Source: Bacteroidales bacterium UBA1035 (GTDB taxonomy: Bacteria; Bacteroidota; Bacteroidia; Bacteroidales; Dysgonomonadaceae). From it: a stretch of DNA of 25,441 nt. The notes under the pieces were generated by a model that saw nothing but the letters and a program-made list of their open reading frames with translations, searched no databases and was not told where the DNA came from. This document shows positions 7,963 through 15,716 of the stretch, piece by piece. The stretch covers positions 4,704-30,144 of the forward strand of contig DCEG01000037.1 in NCBI GenBank assembly GCA_002316835.1, read 5' to 3'. Made by a program: the position numbers and the translations under genes. The first letter of the stretch is position 1, and each line of letters starts with the position of its first letter.

Positions 7963-9096
7963 ATGAATGCCTTGAATTCTCCTGTGATGTCCAAAGATCG
8001 CCTCGCCTCTCTTGATATTTTGCGTGGCTTTGATCTGTTTATGCTTGTTTTCTTTCAACCGGTTTTTGTTGCCTTTGCCCGTCATTGGGAAAATACACCC
8101 GTGTTTTCGTTCCTCTTGAATCAATTTGAACATGTTCAATGGGAGGGTTTTAGTGCGTGGGATCTGGTGATGCCTCTCTTCCTCTTTATGGTAGGTGCAG
8201 CTATGCCTTTCTCTTTCGAGAAATACCGTAAAAATCCGGATAAAACGGCCATTTACAAAAAAATAACCAAGCGATTTATCATTCTATTCATTCTCGGGGC
8301 AGTAGTCCAGGGAAGGCTTTTAAGTCTTGATCCGTTGCAGATTCGTATTTATACAAACACGTTGCAGGCAATTGCTGTGGGTTATGTAATTTCCGCTATT
8401 TTCCTACTTCATTTATCTAAGAAATGGCAGATCATTGCTACTTCATTGCTGCTAATTGGTTATTGGGCATTTCTGACCTTTTTCGGAGATTTCACTCCCG
8501 ACGGCAATTTTGCCGAATTTGTTGACAGGGCAGTGTTGGGAAGGGTCCGCGATGGAGTATCGTATGCTGAGGACGGTTCGTGGAGCTTCTCCGATAATTA
8601 TCGTTATACCTGGATTTTAACAAGTATGGTATTCGGGGTAACCACTATGCTGGGTGTTTTTGCCGGGCAAATTATGAAAAACGGAAAAGATAAATTAAAG
8701 AACAGTAAATTGTTGCTCATAATTGGTGTAGCATTACTTGTTTCAGCCTGGTTACTGAGTTTTCAAACACCGATTATCAAGAAAATCTGGTCGGCCAGTA
8801 TGACCCTTTGGTCGGGTGGGTTATGTTTCTTGTTAATGGCGCTGTTTTATTACATCATCGATTATAAAGGATGGTCAAAGGGCATGAATTGGCTGAAAAT
8901 TTATGGTATGAATTCAATTGCCGCCTATACGCTTGGAATGGTAGTTAATTTCAGAAGTGTAGCAAATTCTGTCCTTTGGGGATTAGAAAAATATACCGGC
9001 GACTATTATTCTGCAATTATAACATTTGCCAACTTCTTAATCCTTTTCTTTATCTTGCAATTAATGTATAAATTGAGAGTCTTCATAAAGATTTAG
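7963..9096 (+). CDS. DUF5009 / HGSNAT-like acyltransferase family membrane protein
   Basis: A 377-residue integral membrane protein of the COG4299/DUF5009 group, related to heparan-alpha-glucosaminide N-acetyltransferase. The hallmark N-terminus RLASLDILRGFDLFML is at residues 10-25, followed by WEGFSAWDLVMPLFLFMVGAAMPFS, which contains the family's conserved D-L-x-x-P-x-F-x-F motif. About nine or ten hydrophobic segments follow to the C-terminus, with conserved GMNSIAAY near residue 320. Relatives are thought to transfer an acyl group across the membrane to a sugar amino group, but many Bacteroidota members have no known substrate. It lies upstream of a sugar-processing cluster, and a link with it is an inference from position; 253 nt with a possible promoter separate them. 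Confidence 0.83.
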   Translation: MNALNSPVMSKDRLASLDILRGFDLFMLVFFQPVFVAFARHWENTPVFSFLLNQFEHVQWEGFSAWDLVMPLFLFMVGAAMPFSFEKYRKNPDKTAIYKKITKRFIILFILGAVVQGRLLSLDPLQIRIYTNTLQAIAVGYVISAIFLLHLSKKWQIIATSLLLIGYWAFLTFFGDFTPDGNFAEFVDRAVLGRVRDGVSYAEDGSWSFSDNYRYTWILTSMVFGVTTMLGVFAGQIMKNGKDKLKNSKLLLIIGVALLVSAWLLSFQTPIIKKIWSASMTLWSGGLCFLLMALFYYIIDYKGWSKGMNWLKIYGMNSIAAYTLGMVVNFRSVANSVLWGLEKYTGDYYSAIITFANFLILFFILQLMYKLRVFIKI

Positions 9097-9212
9097 GTCT
9101 AAATCGGTCTGTGACAACATTGAAAAAAATCTTTTTTATACTGAGTTTAAATACTCACTGAAAACAATAATTAACAATACAATCTTTTCTTGTTATTTAT
9201 TTTATTTAAAAC

Positions 9213-9243
9213 TTTAATTGTTCGTTTTTTATTGTTATTTTTA
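9213..9243 (+). promoter_or_regulatory. Candidate promoter for the sugar oxidoreductase cluster
   Basis: TTTA at 9213-9216 and TATTTTTA at 9236-9243 are separated by 19 nt, the Bacteroidota -33/-7 spacing, each with one mismatch to TTTG and TAnnTTTG. The 253-nt gap 9097-9349 is very AT-rich and otherwise shows no convincing element. It would leave a leader of about 100 nt. Confidence 0.35.
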
Positions 9244-9349
9244 CGCCAATTATTTCAAATACAAATTTCCAGAAGAAAATACGTAGCTTTATAAATCAAA
9301 AAAGTTATAAAATAATACTTTAAAGTTATTTAATCTAAAACAAAATTTT

Positions 9350-10819
9350 ATGTCATCAAAAATGTCTAGAAGGAAGTTTATTCAAGCAGGCGCAACTGCT
9401 GCTGTTGGATTAACTGTTGTACCTTCATCAGTACTTGGTAAAAGTATGGGGCACATGGCTCCGAGTGATAAACTCAACATCGTTGGTGTTGGAGTTGGAG
9501 GAATGGGTTTTGCTAACCTAAAAAACCTGGAAAGCCAAAATATTGTAGGCCTCTGCGATGTTGACTGGAAATATAGCCAACGCGTCTTCGATTACTTCCC
9601 TAAAGCAAAGAAATATTACGATTATCGTAAAATGTACGATGAATTGGGAAAATCAATCGATGGTGTAGTTGTTGCTACAGCTGACCATACACACGCTATT
9701 ATTGCTGCTGATGCCATGGTAATGGGTAAACACGTTTACGTACAAAAACCATTAACTCACAGCGTTTATGAATCACGCCTTTTGACCAATTTAGCTGCAA
9801 AGCATAAAGTGGCTACCAGCATGGGCAATCAAGGATCTTCCGGACCCGGAGTTCGTCAGGTTATCGATTGGATTCGCGATGGACAAATCGGAGAAGTTAC
9901 TAAAGTTGAAACTTTCACCGACAGACCTATCTGGCCACAGGGATTAATGACACCGAAAAAAGCTGATAAGGTACCTTCAACATTAAATTGGGATCTATTT
10001 ATTGGCCCGGCCAACAAACGTCCATTCAATAATATCTATCACCCGTGGAACTGGCGCGGATGGTGGGATTTTGGTACAGGCGCTTTGGGTGATATGGCTT
10101 GTCACATTTTACACCCGGTATTTAAAGGCTTAAACTTAGGTTATCCTACAAAAGTACAGGGCTCATCTACAATGCTTTTGACCGACTGTGCACCTAACGC
10201 ACAAATGGTGAAATACATTTTCCCTGCTCGCGATAATATGCCGAAAGTAGCTATGCCCGAAGTTGAAGTTACCTGGTACGACGGTGGATTACAGCCATTC
10301 CGTCCGGAAGGTGTTCCTGCCAGCAAAAACCTGAACGATCAAGGTGGTGGCGTAATTTTCCATGGAACAAAAGATACTCTCATTTGCGGTTGTTATGGTG
10401 TAAATCCATGGTTGGTGTCAGGAAGAAAACCAAATTCTCCGAAAACTCAGCGCGAAGTAACACTTTCTCACGAAATGGATTGGGTACGTGCTTGTAAAGA
10501 AAGCGCTGCAAACCGTGTTGAAACAGCTTCTCCATTCTCTGAAGCAGGACCATTCAATGAAATGGTTGTAATGGGAGTTCTGGCTGTAAGATTACAAGGT
10601 TTGAACCAGGAATTACACTGGGATGGTGAAAATATGAAGTTCACTAACATTCCGGCAGACGCAAATATCAGAACAATCATTGAAGACGGCTTCAAAATTA
10701 CCGATGGTCATCCAACTTTCAACAAAACCTGGACTGAACCGGTAAGTGCAAATGCATATGCTGAAGAAATGATCAAGCATACATATCAAAACGGTTGGAA
10801 ATTACCGGCTATGCCGTAA
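9350..10819 (+). CDS. Tat-exported Gfo/Idh/MocA family oxidoreductase
   Basis: A 489-residue NAD(P)-dependent sugar dehydrogenase-like protein. Residues 5-10 hold a twin-arginine motif (SRRKFIQ) followed by a hydrophobic stretch ending near VLG, so it is probably exported folded with cofactor by the Tat system. The Rossmann segment GVGVGGMGFANLKNL is at about residues 46-60. The usual E-K-P motif reads QKP (VYVQKPLTHSVYE), a variant seen in the exported Bacteroidota subgroup. Later conserved parts include GNQGSSGPGVRQVIDWI, WNWRGWWDFGTGALGDMACH and the C-terminal substrate domain. It is followed by a DUF1080 lipoprotein and a sugar isomerase/epimerase lipoprotein, a combination known for oxidation of glycosides to 3-keto sugars. 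The exact substrate is unknown. Confidence 0.9.
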   Translation: MSSKMSRRKFIQAGATAAVGLTVVPSSVLGKSMGHMAPSDKLNIVGVGVGGMGFANLKNLESQNIVGLCDVDWKYSQRVFDYFPKAKKYYDYRKMYDELGKSIDGVVVATADHTHAIIAADAMVMGKHVYVQKPLTHSVYESRLLTNLAAKHKVATSMGNQGSSGPGVRQVIDWIRDGQIGEVTKVETFTDRPIWPQGLMTPKKADKVPSTLNWDLFIGPANKRPFNNIYHPWNWRGWWDFGTGALGDMACHILHPVFKGLNLGYPTKVQGSSTMLLTDCAPNAQMVKYIFPARDNMPKVAMPEVEVTWYDGGLQPFRPEGVPASKNLNDQGGGVIFHGTKDTLICGCYGVNPWLVSGRKPNSPKTQREVTLSHEMDWVRACKESAANRVETASPFSEAGPFNEMVVMGVLAVRLQGLNQELHWDGENMKFTNIPADANIRTIIEDGFKITDGHPTFNKTWTEPVSANAYAEEMIKHTYQNGWKLPAMP

Positions 10820-10830
10820 TATATAGAGGA

Positions 10831-10902
10831 TGGATGTCAGATGTCAGACCGCTCACTGTCAGAAAACAGAGTCTTGCGTCTGATATCTGACGTCTGTCAT
10901 CT
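10831..10902. repeat. Intergenic heptad-period inverted repeat H3 (after the oxidoreductase)
   Basis: Begins 12 nt after the stop codon. The left arm repeats GATGTCA at 10833 and 10840. The right arm has TGATATC, TGACGTC and TGTCATC at 10881, 10888 and 10895, whose reverse complements are variants of the left word. The arms are separated by about 34 nt. A long imperfect hairpin could form, but no T-run follows, so a simple terminator is unlikely. Confidence 0.75.
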
Positions 10903-10937
10903 TAATAAAGAAGTTTAAATTTAAAAGAAAACAGTTT

Positions 10938-11810
10938 ATGAAAAGAGTTTTTTATTTATTTGTAAGTATTGTGATTACCGCTTCATTTATAGCTTGCAGT
11001 GGTGGTACAAAGAAAGCAGAAACAAGTGAAAATGGTGATTCTATGAAAGTTGAAACTCCCCAATACACCGTGTTGGAAAAGCCTCAGGTTGACTTATCGG
11101 CGTTTACAACCGACAAGGATGGTTATATTGTTATTTTTAACGGAAAAGATTTTACAGGCTGGCGCGGTTACGGTAAAGATGCAGTTCCGGCTAAATGGGT
11201 AATTGAAGACGGAGCCATTAAATTTAATGGAACCGGTGGTGGTGAGGCTCAGGAAGCAGATGGCGGAGATCTTATTTTCGCACATAAATTCAAAAATTTT
11301 GAACTTCTGCTGGACTGGAAAGTTTCAAAAGGTGGTAACTCAGGTATTTTCTATCTTGCGCAGGAAGTGACCACAACAGATAAAGACGGAAACGTTAATT
11401 TGGAACCCATTTACATTTCTGCTCCTGAATACCAGGTTTTGGATAACGCAAATCATCCTGATGCTAAATTGGGTAAGGATAATAACAGACAGTCTGCTTC
11501 ATTATACGATATGATTCCTGCAGTTCCACAAAATCAAAAACCTTTTGGAGAATGGAATACCACCAAGATTATGGTTTATAAAGGAACCGTTGTTCATGGT
11601 CAAAATGATGAAAATGTTCTTGAATATCATTTATGGACCCCACAATGGACAGAGATGCTTCAAGCCAGTAAATTCAGTCAGGAAAAATGGCCATTGGCTT
11701 ATGAACTGTTGAATAACTGTGGCGGGCCTAACAGAGAAGGATTCATTGGTTTACAAGACCATGGAGATGATGTTTGGTACCGTAACATCAGAGTAAAAAT
11801 TTTAGATTAA
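10938..11810 (+). CDS. DUF1080 (3-keto-disaccharide hydrolase-like) lipoprotein
   Basis: A 290-residue lipoprotein with a signal peptide and lipobox FIAC (Cys at residue 20), so it is anchored to a membrane and faces the periplasm or outside. Residues about 75-290 form the DUF1080 concanavalin-like domain: YIVIFNGKDFTGWRGYGKDA at its start, then NFELLLDWKVSKGGNSGIFY, SAPEYQVLDNANHPDA, and the closing EGFIGLQDHGDDVWYRNIRVK, all typical of the family. DUF1080 proteins have been shown to cleave the glycosidic bond of 3-keto-glycosides. Here it sits directly after an exported dehydrogenase and before a TIM-barrel isomerase, which fits that pathway. A strong terminator separates it from the next gene, which may lower downstream transcription. 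Confidence 0.9.
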   Translation: MKRVFYLFVSIVITASFIACSGGTKKAETSENGDSMKVETPQYTVLEKPQVDLSAFTTDKDGYIVIFNGKDFTGWRGYGKDAVPAKWVIEDGAIKFNGTGGGEAQEADGGDLIFAHKFKNFELLLDWKVSKGGNSGIFYLAQEVTTTDKDGNVNLEPIYISAPEYQVLDNANHPDAKLGKDNNRQSASLYDMIPAVPQNQKPFGEWNTTKIMVYKGTVVHGQNDENVLEYHLWTPQWTEMLQASKFSQEKWPLAYELLNNCGGPNREGFIGLQDHGDDVWYRNIRVKILD

Positions 11811-11825
11811 TACAAACAATAATTC

Positions 11826-11865
11826 AAAAAAGAGTATTTCCGGGGTTTTAGGGATACTCTTTTTT
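11826..11865 (+). terminator. Strong hairpin terminator between the DUF1080 and isomerase genes
   Basis: Perfect 12-bp stem: 11826-11837 pairs with 11854-11865, with A-run and T-run forming the base of the stem. It lies 16 nt after the DUF1080 stop and 18 nt before the next start, so read-through or a processed transcript is needed for the downstream gene unless it has its own promoter, which I do not see. Confidence 0.8.
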
Positions 11866-11883
11866 AAAGTTAAAAACAAAACA

Positions 11884-12777
11884 ATGAAAAAGTTTTCAAA
11901 TTTATTTATAATGGCTTTAGTGGGTAGCCTTTTCGTGCTATCGGGTTGTACTCAAGGACAGAAAAAAGAAGTTGAAGAAGTAAAGGTTAAAAAAGACATC
12001 TATCTTCAATTGTATTCACTTCGTGATGATATTAAGGCTGATTATAAAGCCACTATTGACTCTGTTGCTAAATTCGGATATACCGGAGTTGAAGCCGCAG
12101 GCTATAATGATGGACAATTCTATGGAATGGCTCCGGCCGATTTCAAAAAATCCATTGAAGATGCCGGTTTGGAAGTGCTTTCATCGCACACCTCACGGCC
12201 ATTGGCTGATAAGCCCGCTGATACTAATTGGGACGAAGTTTGGGCATGGTGGGATACTGCTATTCAAGCACACAAAGATGCCGGTATGAAATATATCGTG
12301 GCTCCCTGGATGCCTACTCCTAAAACAATTGCCGATTTAAAAGCGTATTGCGATTATTACAATCAAATCGGTGAAAAATGTAATGCTGCAGGGCTTCGTT
12401 TTGGTTATCACAACCACAATTTCGAATTTACTGAAATTGAAGGACAATTGATGTATGATTATATGTTGAATAATACTGATCCTTCTAAAGTATTCTTCCA
12501 AATGGACGTTTACTGGGTAGGTGAAGGCGGAAAAGATCCGGTTGCTTATTTCAATAACTTCCCCGGCCGTTTTGAACAACTTCACATCAAAGACGAAACC
12601 GAACTTGGAAGAAGTGGTAAAGTGAATTTCGAAAATATCTTTAACAACATCGATAAATCAGGTGCAAAATACCTTATCGTTGAAGTGGAAAAATATACAG
12701 GAACTCCTTTCGCAGGTGTAAGAGAAAGCTACGATTATTTGGCTAATGCTGCTTTTGTAAAAGATAGCTACAAATAA
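11884..12777 (+). CDS. Sugar phosphate isomerase/epimerase-like TIM-barrel lipoprotein
   Basis: A 297-residue lipoprotein: hydrophobic signal and lipobox LSGC (Cys at residue 22), then an acidic/basic tether. The mature part is a xylose isomerase-like TIM barrel (AP endonuclease family 2 superfamily) with IYLQLYSLRDDIKAD at the start, GYTGVEAAGYNDGQFYG, and likely metal ligands in GYHNHNFEF, FQMDVYWV, LHIKDE and IVEVE. Such enzymes isomerise or epimerise sugars, and some relatives act on 3-keto sugars. Placement behind the exported oxidoreductase and DUF1080 hydrolase suggests it handles the keto-sugar product in the same compartment. Calling a specific reaction would be guesswork. Confidence 0.87.
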   Translation: MKKFSNLFIMALVGSLFVLSGCTQGQKKEVEEVKVKKDIYLQLYSLRDDIKADYKATIDSVAKFGYTGVEAAGYNDGQFYGMAPADFKKSIEDAGLEVLSSHTSRPLADKPADTNWDEVWAWWDTAIQAHKDAGMKYIVAPWMPTPKTIADLKAYCDYYNQIGEKCNAAGLRFGYHNHNFEFTEIEGQLMYDYMLNNTDPSKVFFQMDVYWVGEGGKDPVAYFNNFPGRFEQLHIKDETELGRSGKVNFENIFNNIDKSGAKYLIVEVEKYTGTPFAGVRESYDYLANAAFVKDSYK

Positions 12778-12809
12778 ATCAATGAAACATCATAGTTTTC
12801 CTACAAAAA

Positions 12810-12842
12810 AATCCTCGACCAACCGGCCGGGGATTTCTTTTT
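12810..12842 (+). terminator. Rho-independent terminator after the isomerase gene
   Basis: Stem 12810-12820 with 12825-12835 (one G-U pair and one A-C mismatch), loop AACC, followed by TCTTTTT. It lies 33 nt after the isomerase stop and separates this cluster from the convergent fba gene. Confidence 0.85.
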
Positions 12843-12877
12843 GCTAAAAGCCAATAGCCAAAGGCTAACAGCTGATT
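12843..12877. repeat. Intergenic heptad-period repeat H4 (after fba)
   Basis: Five consecutive 7-nt words at 12843, 12850, 12857, 12864 and 12871 (for example GCCAATA then GCCAAAG). The last word abuts the fba stop codon, which is on the minus strand. The reverse complement of the word (TATTGGC) recurs in the repeat after the DUF3467 gene. No second, inverted arm is visible here. Confidence 0.75.
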
Positions 12878-13870
12878 TTACGCTTTTCCTGCGCTGCCCA
12901 ATACTTTTTCGGTTTTGTGCATATAGAGATTTTTCAATGCTTCGCGAGCCGGTCCTAAGTATTTACGCGGGTCGAATTCAGCGGGTTGTTCAGCGAAAAC
13001 TTTACGAACGGCAGCAGTCATTGCTAAACGTCCGTCGGAATCGATATTGATTTTGCAAACAGCCGATTTTGCAGCTTCGCGCAACCATTCTTCAGGAATA
13101 CCAATAGAATCTTTCAGTTTGCCACCGTATTTATTGATAGTCTCCACTTCTTCTTGAGGAACAGATGAAGAACCATGAAGAACGATAGGGAATCCCGGGA
13201 TACGTTGCTCAATTTCTTTCAAAATATCGAAACGAAGCATCGGAGGAACTAACTTTCCGTTTTCGTCGCGTGTGCACTGGTCGGGCGTAAATTTAAATGC
13301 TCCGTGCGAAGTTCCGATAGAGATAGCCAATGAATCAACACCGGTACGGCTTACAAAGTCTACCACTTCATCGGGTTCTGTATAAGTGTGATGCTCAGCT
13401 TGAACATCGTCTTCAATTCCGGCAAGAACTCCAAGTTCACCTTCAACTGTAACGTCATGTGCATGAGCATATTCAACTACTTTTCTGGTCAATGCGATGT
13501 TTTCTTCATACGGAAGATGTGAACCATCGATCATAACGGATGAAAATCCCGATTCGATACAATCTTTGCACAATTCAAAACTATCGCCATGGTCAAGATG
13601 AAGTACGATGGGTATTTCGTATCCCAATTCTTTTGCATACTGCACGGCACCTTGAGCCATATAACGCAACAGCGTTTGGTTGGCATATTTGCGCGCTCCA
13701 CTCGAAACCTGTAAGATTACGGGCGATTTAGTTGCCACACAGGCCGAGATAATAGCCTGTAACTGTTCCATGTTGTTGAAATTGAAAGCAGGAATAGCAT
13801 AACCGCCTTCAATTGCTTTTTTGAACAATTCTTTTGAGTTTACCAAACCCAACTCTTTGTAACTTACCAT
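12878..13870 (-). CDS. fba: Class II fructose-1,6-bisphosphate aldolase
   Basis: Zinc-dependent aldolase that interconverts fructose-1,6-bisphosphate with glyceraldehyde-3-phosphate and dihydroxyacetone phosphate in glycolysis and gluconeogenesis; cytoplasmic. 330 residues from the ATG at 13870 (MVSYKELGLVNSKELF). An upstream extension to 13930 exists but reads as promoter sequence. Class II motifs are clear: IVLHLDHGDSFE with the catalytic Asp and a zinc His, MIDGSHLPYEENI, VEGELGVLAG with the conserved Glu, SIGTSHGAFKF with a zinc His and VLHGSSSVP with the third His. It is divergent from the transhydrogenase operon. No frameshift or odd composition is seen. Confidence 0.97.
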   Translation of the reverse strand: MVSYKELGLVNSKELFKKAIEGGYAIPAFNFNNMEQLQAIISACVATKSPVILQVSSGARKYANQTLLRYMAQGAVQYAKELGYEIPIVLHLDHGDSFELCKDCIESGFSSVMIDGSHLPYEENIALTRKVVEYAHAHDVTVEGELGVLAGIEDDVQAEHHTYTEPDEVVDFVSRTGVDSLAISIGTSHGAFKFTPDQCTRDENGKLVPPMLRFDILKEIEQRIPGFPIVLHGSSSVPQEEVETINKYGGKLKDSIGIPEEWLREAAKSAVCKINIDSDGRLAMTAAVRKVFAEQPAEFDPRKYLGPAREALKNLYMHKTEKVLGSAGKA

Positions 13871-13918
13871 ATTCTTGTTATTTAAAAAATTAATGAATTT
13901 TATTCCCAAAACAAAGTA

Positions 13919-13950
13919 CAAAAATAACATTTATTCCGTATAAATGGAAA
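13919..13950 (-). promoter_or_regulatory. Candidate promoter for fba
   Basis: On the minus strand TATTTTTG (13926 to 13919) matches TAnnTTTG, with TTTC (13950-13947) 20 nt further upstream as a weak -33 box. The leader would be about 40 nt. It implies that the coding region starts at 13870 rather than 13930. Confidence 0.5.
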
Positions 13951-14042
13951 TTTTTTATCATAAGAGAATTTAAACATTTTCGTTTATTTAAAGTAGAATA
14001 TCATATTTTTACTAAAACTGTCGTTATGTCAATTTTTTCTCC

Positions 14043-14050
14043 TATTTTTG
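14043..14050 (+). promoter_or_regulatory. Candidate -7 box for the pnt operon
   Basis: TATTTTTG matches TAnnTTTG; no good -33 box is seen at the proper distance. The leader of about 80 nt would contain a small perfect hairpin (14082-14088 with 14091-14097) followed by AGTTTTCT, whose role is unknown. Confidence 0.4.
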
Positions 14051-14138
14051 TGTTTAATTTCTGAGTTGCCTTAACAAAGTGAAACTTCAAGAAGTTTAGT
14101 TTTCTAATATTATTTGAATTATTAATTGCATTTTTATT

Positions 14139-15296
14139 ATGATCGTAGGGATTCCTAAAGAAATTATGTCGGGTGAAGCTCGCGTGGCTGCAACTCCCGA
14201 AACCGTAAAGAAGTTTGTTCAGGACGGAATGACTGTTCTTGTTGAGACAGGCGCCGGAGTGAAATCGCTTTACTATGACGAACAATATGAAGAAGCCGGA
14301 GCAGAGATGGTGAGCGATGCTGAACACCTTTTTGAGAGAGCCGACCTTATACTGAAAGTGAAAGAACCACTTTTTAACGAAAGCGTGGGAAAACATGAAG
14401 TTGAAATGATGCATAAAGGTCAGTACCTGATAACTTTTATTCATCCTGCATCGCCTGTAAATCATAAAATGGTAAAACAACTTGCAGAGCAAGGTATAAT
14501 CGGTTTAACTCTCGATAGTATTCCCCGCATTTCCCGCGCTCAAAATATGGATGCACTCACATCCATGAGTACCTGTGCCGGATACAAAGGAATTATTATG
14601 GCTGCCGATGACCTGTCGATATTCATGCCACAAATGTTCACTGCAGTTGGTATGCTCAAACCGGCTAATGTGTTGGTAATTGGTACCGGTGTTGCCGGAT
14701 TGCAGGCTTTGGCAACCGCCAAACGATTGGGAGCAGTAACCTACGCCTTGGATATTCGTCCTGCCGCTGTTGAACAAGCCAAGAGCCTTGGAGCAAAGAT
14801 AATTGAAACAAATGTCCCAGAAGAATTAGCTGTAGGCAAAGGAGGATACGCTCAAAAACTACCGGAAGAATGGCTGATGAAAGAGCGCGAAGTGTTGGCA
14901 GGTGTATTGAAAGATATGGATATTGTTTTTTGCAGCGCATTAATTCCGGGGAAAATTGCTCCGATCCTGATTACTGATAAAATGGTGGAATCGATGAAAA
15001 ACGGTGCGGTTATCGTTGATATTTCTATCGATCAAGGAGGAAACTGTGAAGTGACACCTCCGGGAAGAAAAGAAGTTATCCACAACGTTATGGTTCAGGG
15101 AATCAAAAATATTCCCGGATTGATCCCTACTAGTTCAACCTGGATGTTTTCACACAATATTTATAATCTGGTAAAATATTTATCAAAAGACGGACAGATT
15201 TCATTGGACTTGAACGATGAAATCGTACGCTCGATTTTAGTAACCTATAACGGTGAAATCGTGCACGAAGGTACACGTGAAGCTATGGGAGTTTAA
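14139..15296 (+). CDS. pntAA: NAD(P) transhydrogenase subunit alpha part 1 (domain I)
   Basis: Soluble NAD(H)-binding domain I of the proton-translocating transhydrogenase, encoded as a separate 385-residue protein as in Rhodospirillum. It passes hydride between NAD(H) and the nicotinamide nucleotide on domain III at the membrane surface. Visible features: N-terminal MIVGIPKEIMSGEARVAATP, the RQD-loop residues R130, Q135 and D138 in PRISRAQNMDALTSM, Rossmann GTGVAG at 182-187 followed by ALDIRP (Asp for NAD ribose), the mobile-loop tyrosine in GGYAQKL, and ALIPGKIAP. All catalytic features look intact. It heads the operon pntAA-pntAB-pntB; a repeat-rich gap of 102 nt separates it from pntAB. 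Confidence 0.96.
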   Translation: MIVGIPKEIMSGEARVAATPETVKKFVQDGMTVLVETGAGVKSLYYDEQYEEAGAEMVSDAEHLFERADLILKVKEPLFNESVGKHEVEMMHKGQYLITFIHPASPVNHKMVKQLAEQGIIGLTLDSIPRISRAQNMDALTSMSTCAGYKGIIMAADDLSIFMPQMFTAVGMLKPANVLVIGTGVAGLQALATAKRLGAVTYALDIRPAAVEQAKSLGAKIIETNVPEELAVGKGGYAQKLPEEWLMKEREVLAGVLKDMDIVFCSALIPGKIAPILITDKMVESMKNGAVIVDISIDQGGNCEVTPPGRKEVIHNVMVQGIKNIPGLIPTSSTWMFSHNIYNLVKYLSKDGQISLDLNDEIVRSILVTYNGEIVHEGTREAMGV

Positions 15297-15398
15297 AGAG
15301 CAAAGACTCCTGGAACAAGGAACAAAGACTTAAATATTGTACAGACGCGATTTATCGCGTCTCTACTTTTTTCTAACTTCTAATTTCTCACTTTAGAT
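15297..15398. repeat. Intergenic heptad-period repeats H5 (after pntAA)
   Basis: Starts at the base after the pntAA stop. The left block has words such as TGGAACA and AGGAACA at 15311 and 15318. The right block has TTCTAAC, TTCTAAT and TTCTCAC at 15371, 15378 and 15385. Between them sits a separate GC-rich palindrome (15339-15366). The whole pntAA-pntAB gap is made of these elements. Confidence 0.7.
15339..15366. repeat. GC-rich palindromic element between pntAA and pntAB
   Basis: 12-bp arms with a single mismatch (15339-15350 with 15355-15366), central TTTA, core GACGCGAT/ATCGCGTC-like sequence and outer GTA/TAC. A run of T follows (15367-15372), so it could act as a weak terminator or processing hairpin inside the operon. 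Similar GTAGAGACG-bounded palindromes recur in many bacterial genomes as mobile-type intergenic elements; this is from memory of the motif and not checked. Confidence 0.65.
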
Positions 15399-15716
15399 AT
15401 GAATCCAATTCTTTTAATTTTTGTTTTTGCCGTTGCTACCGTAGTCGGCTATTTCATTATCAAAAATGTGCCGAGTTTACTGCATACGCCGCTGATGTCG
15501 GGGATGAACGCTTTATCCGGGATCACTATTTTGGGAGCAGTCGCTGCTGTGGGGTTATCTGTTGTTGCTGTTAAACAACAGGATGTAATTCTTGGACAGG
15601 TTATTGGTGGATTGGCAGTTATTGCAGCAACAGTAAATGTTGTTGGTGGTTTTGGAGTTACACACCGAATGCTTAAAATGTTCGACAAGAAAAAGAAAGG
15701 GGGAAAACAGTCATGA
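15399..15716 (+). CDS. pntAB: NAD(P) transhydrogenase subunit alpha part 2 (membrane domain II, alpha side)
   Basis: A 105-residue membrane protein with three hydrophobic helices that, with the N-terminal part of PntB, forms the proton channel of the transhydrogenase. The signature VPSLLHTPLMSGMNALSGI is at residues about 25-43. A short basic tail (KKKKGGK) ends the protein. Its stop overlaps the pntB start in ATGA (15713-15716), which indicates translational coupling. Confidence 0.94.
   Translation: MNPILLIFVFAVATVVGYFIIKNVPSLLHTPLMSGMNALSGITILGAVAAVGLSVVAVKQQDVILGQVIGGLAVIAATVNVVGGFGVTHRMLKMFDKKKKGGKQS

Noticed and set aside
12841..13050. 69-codon plus-strand frame over the fba 3' end
   Set aside because: Antisense to conserved fba sequence and starting inside a heptad repeat.
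13871..13930. N-terminal extension of fba to 13930
   Set aside because: The extension is a low-complexity Phe/Leu/Asn string, overlaps a good -7 box, and the family N-terminus begins at the ATG at 13870.
14082..14097. Riboswitch or attenuator in the pntAA leader
   Set aside because: Only a 7-bp hairpin is visible, with no conserved aptamer features or leader peptide; kept as a remark in the promoter entry.
14001..14492. 163-codon open frame on the minus strand
   Set aside because: It runs antisense through the pntAA start and the divergent promoter region; its product is His/Phe/Lys-rich without domain features, and the pntAA coding signal on the plus strand is unequivocal.
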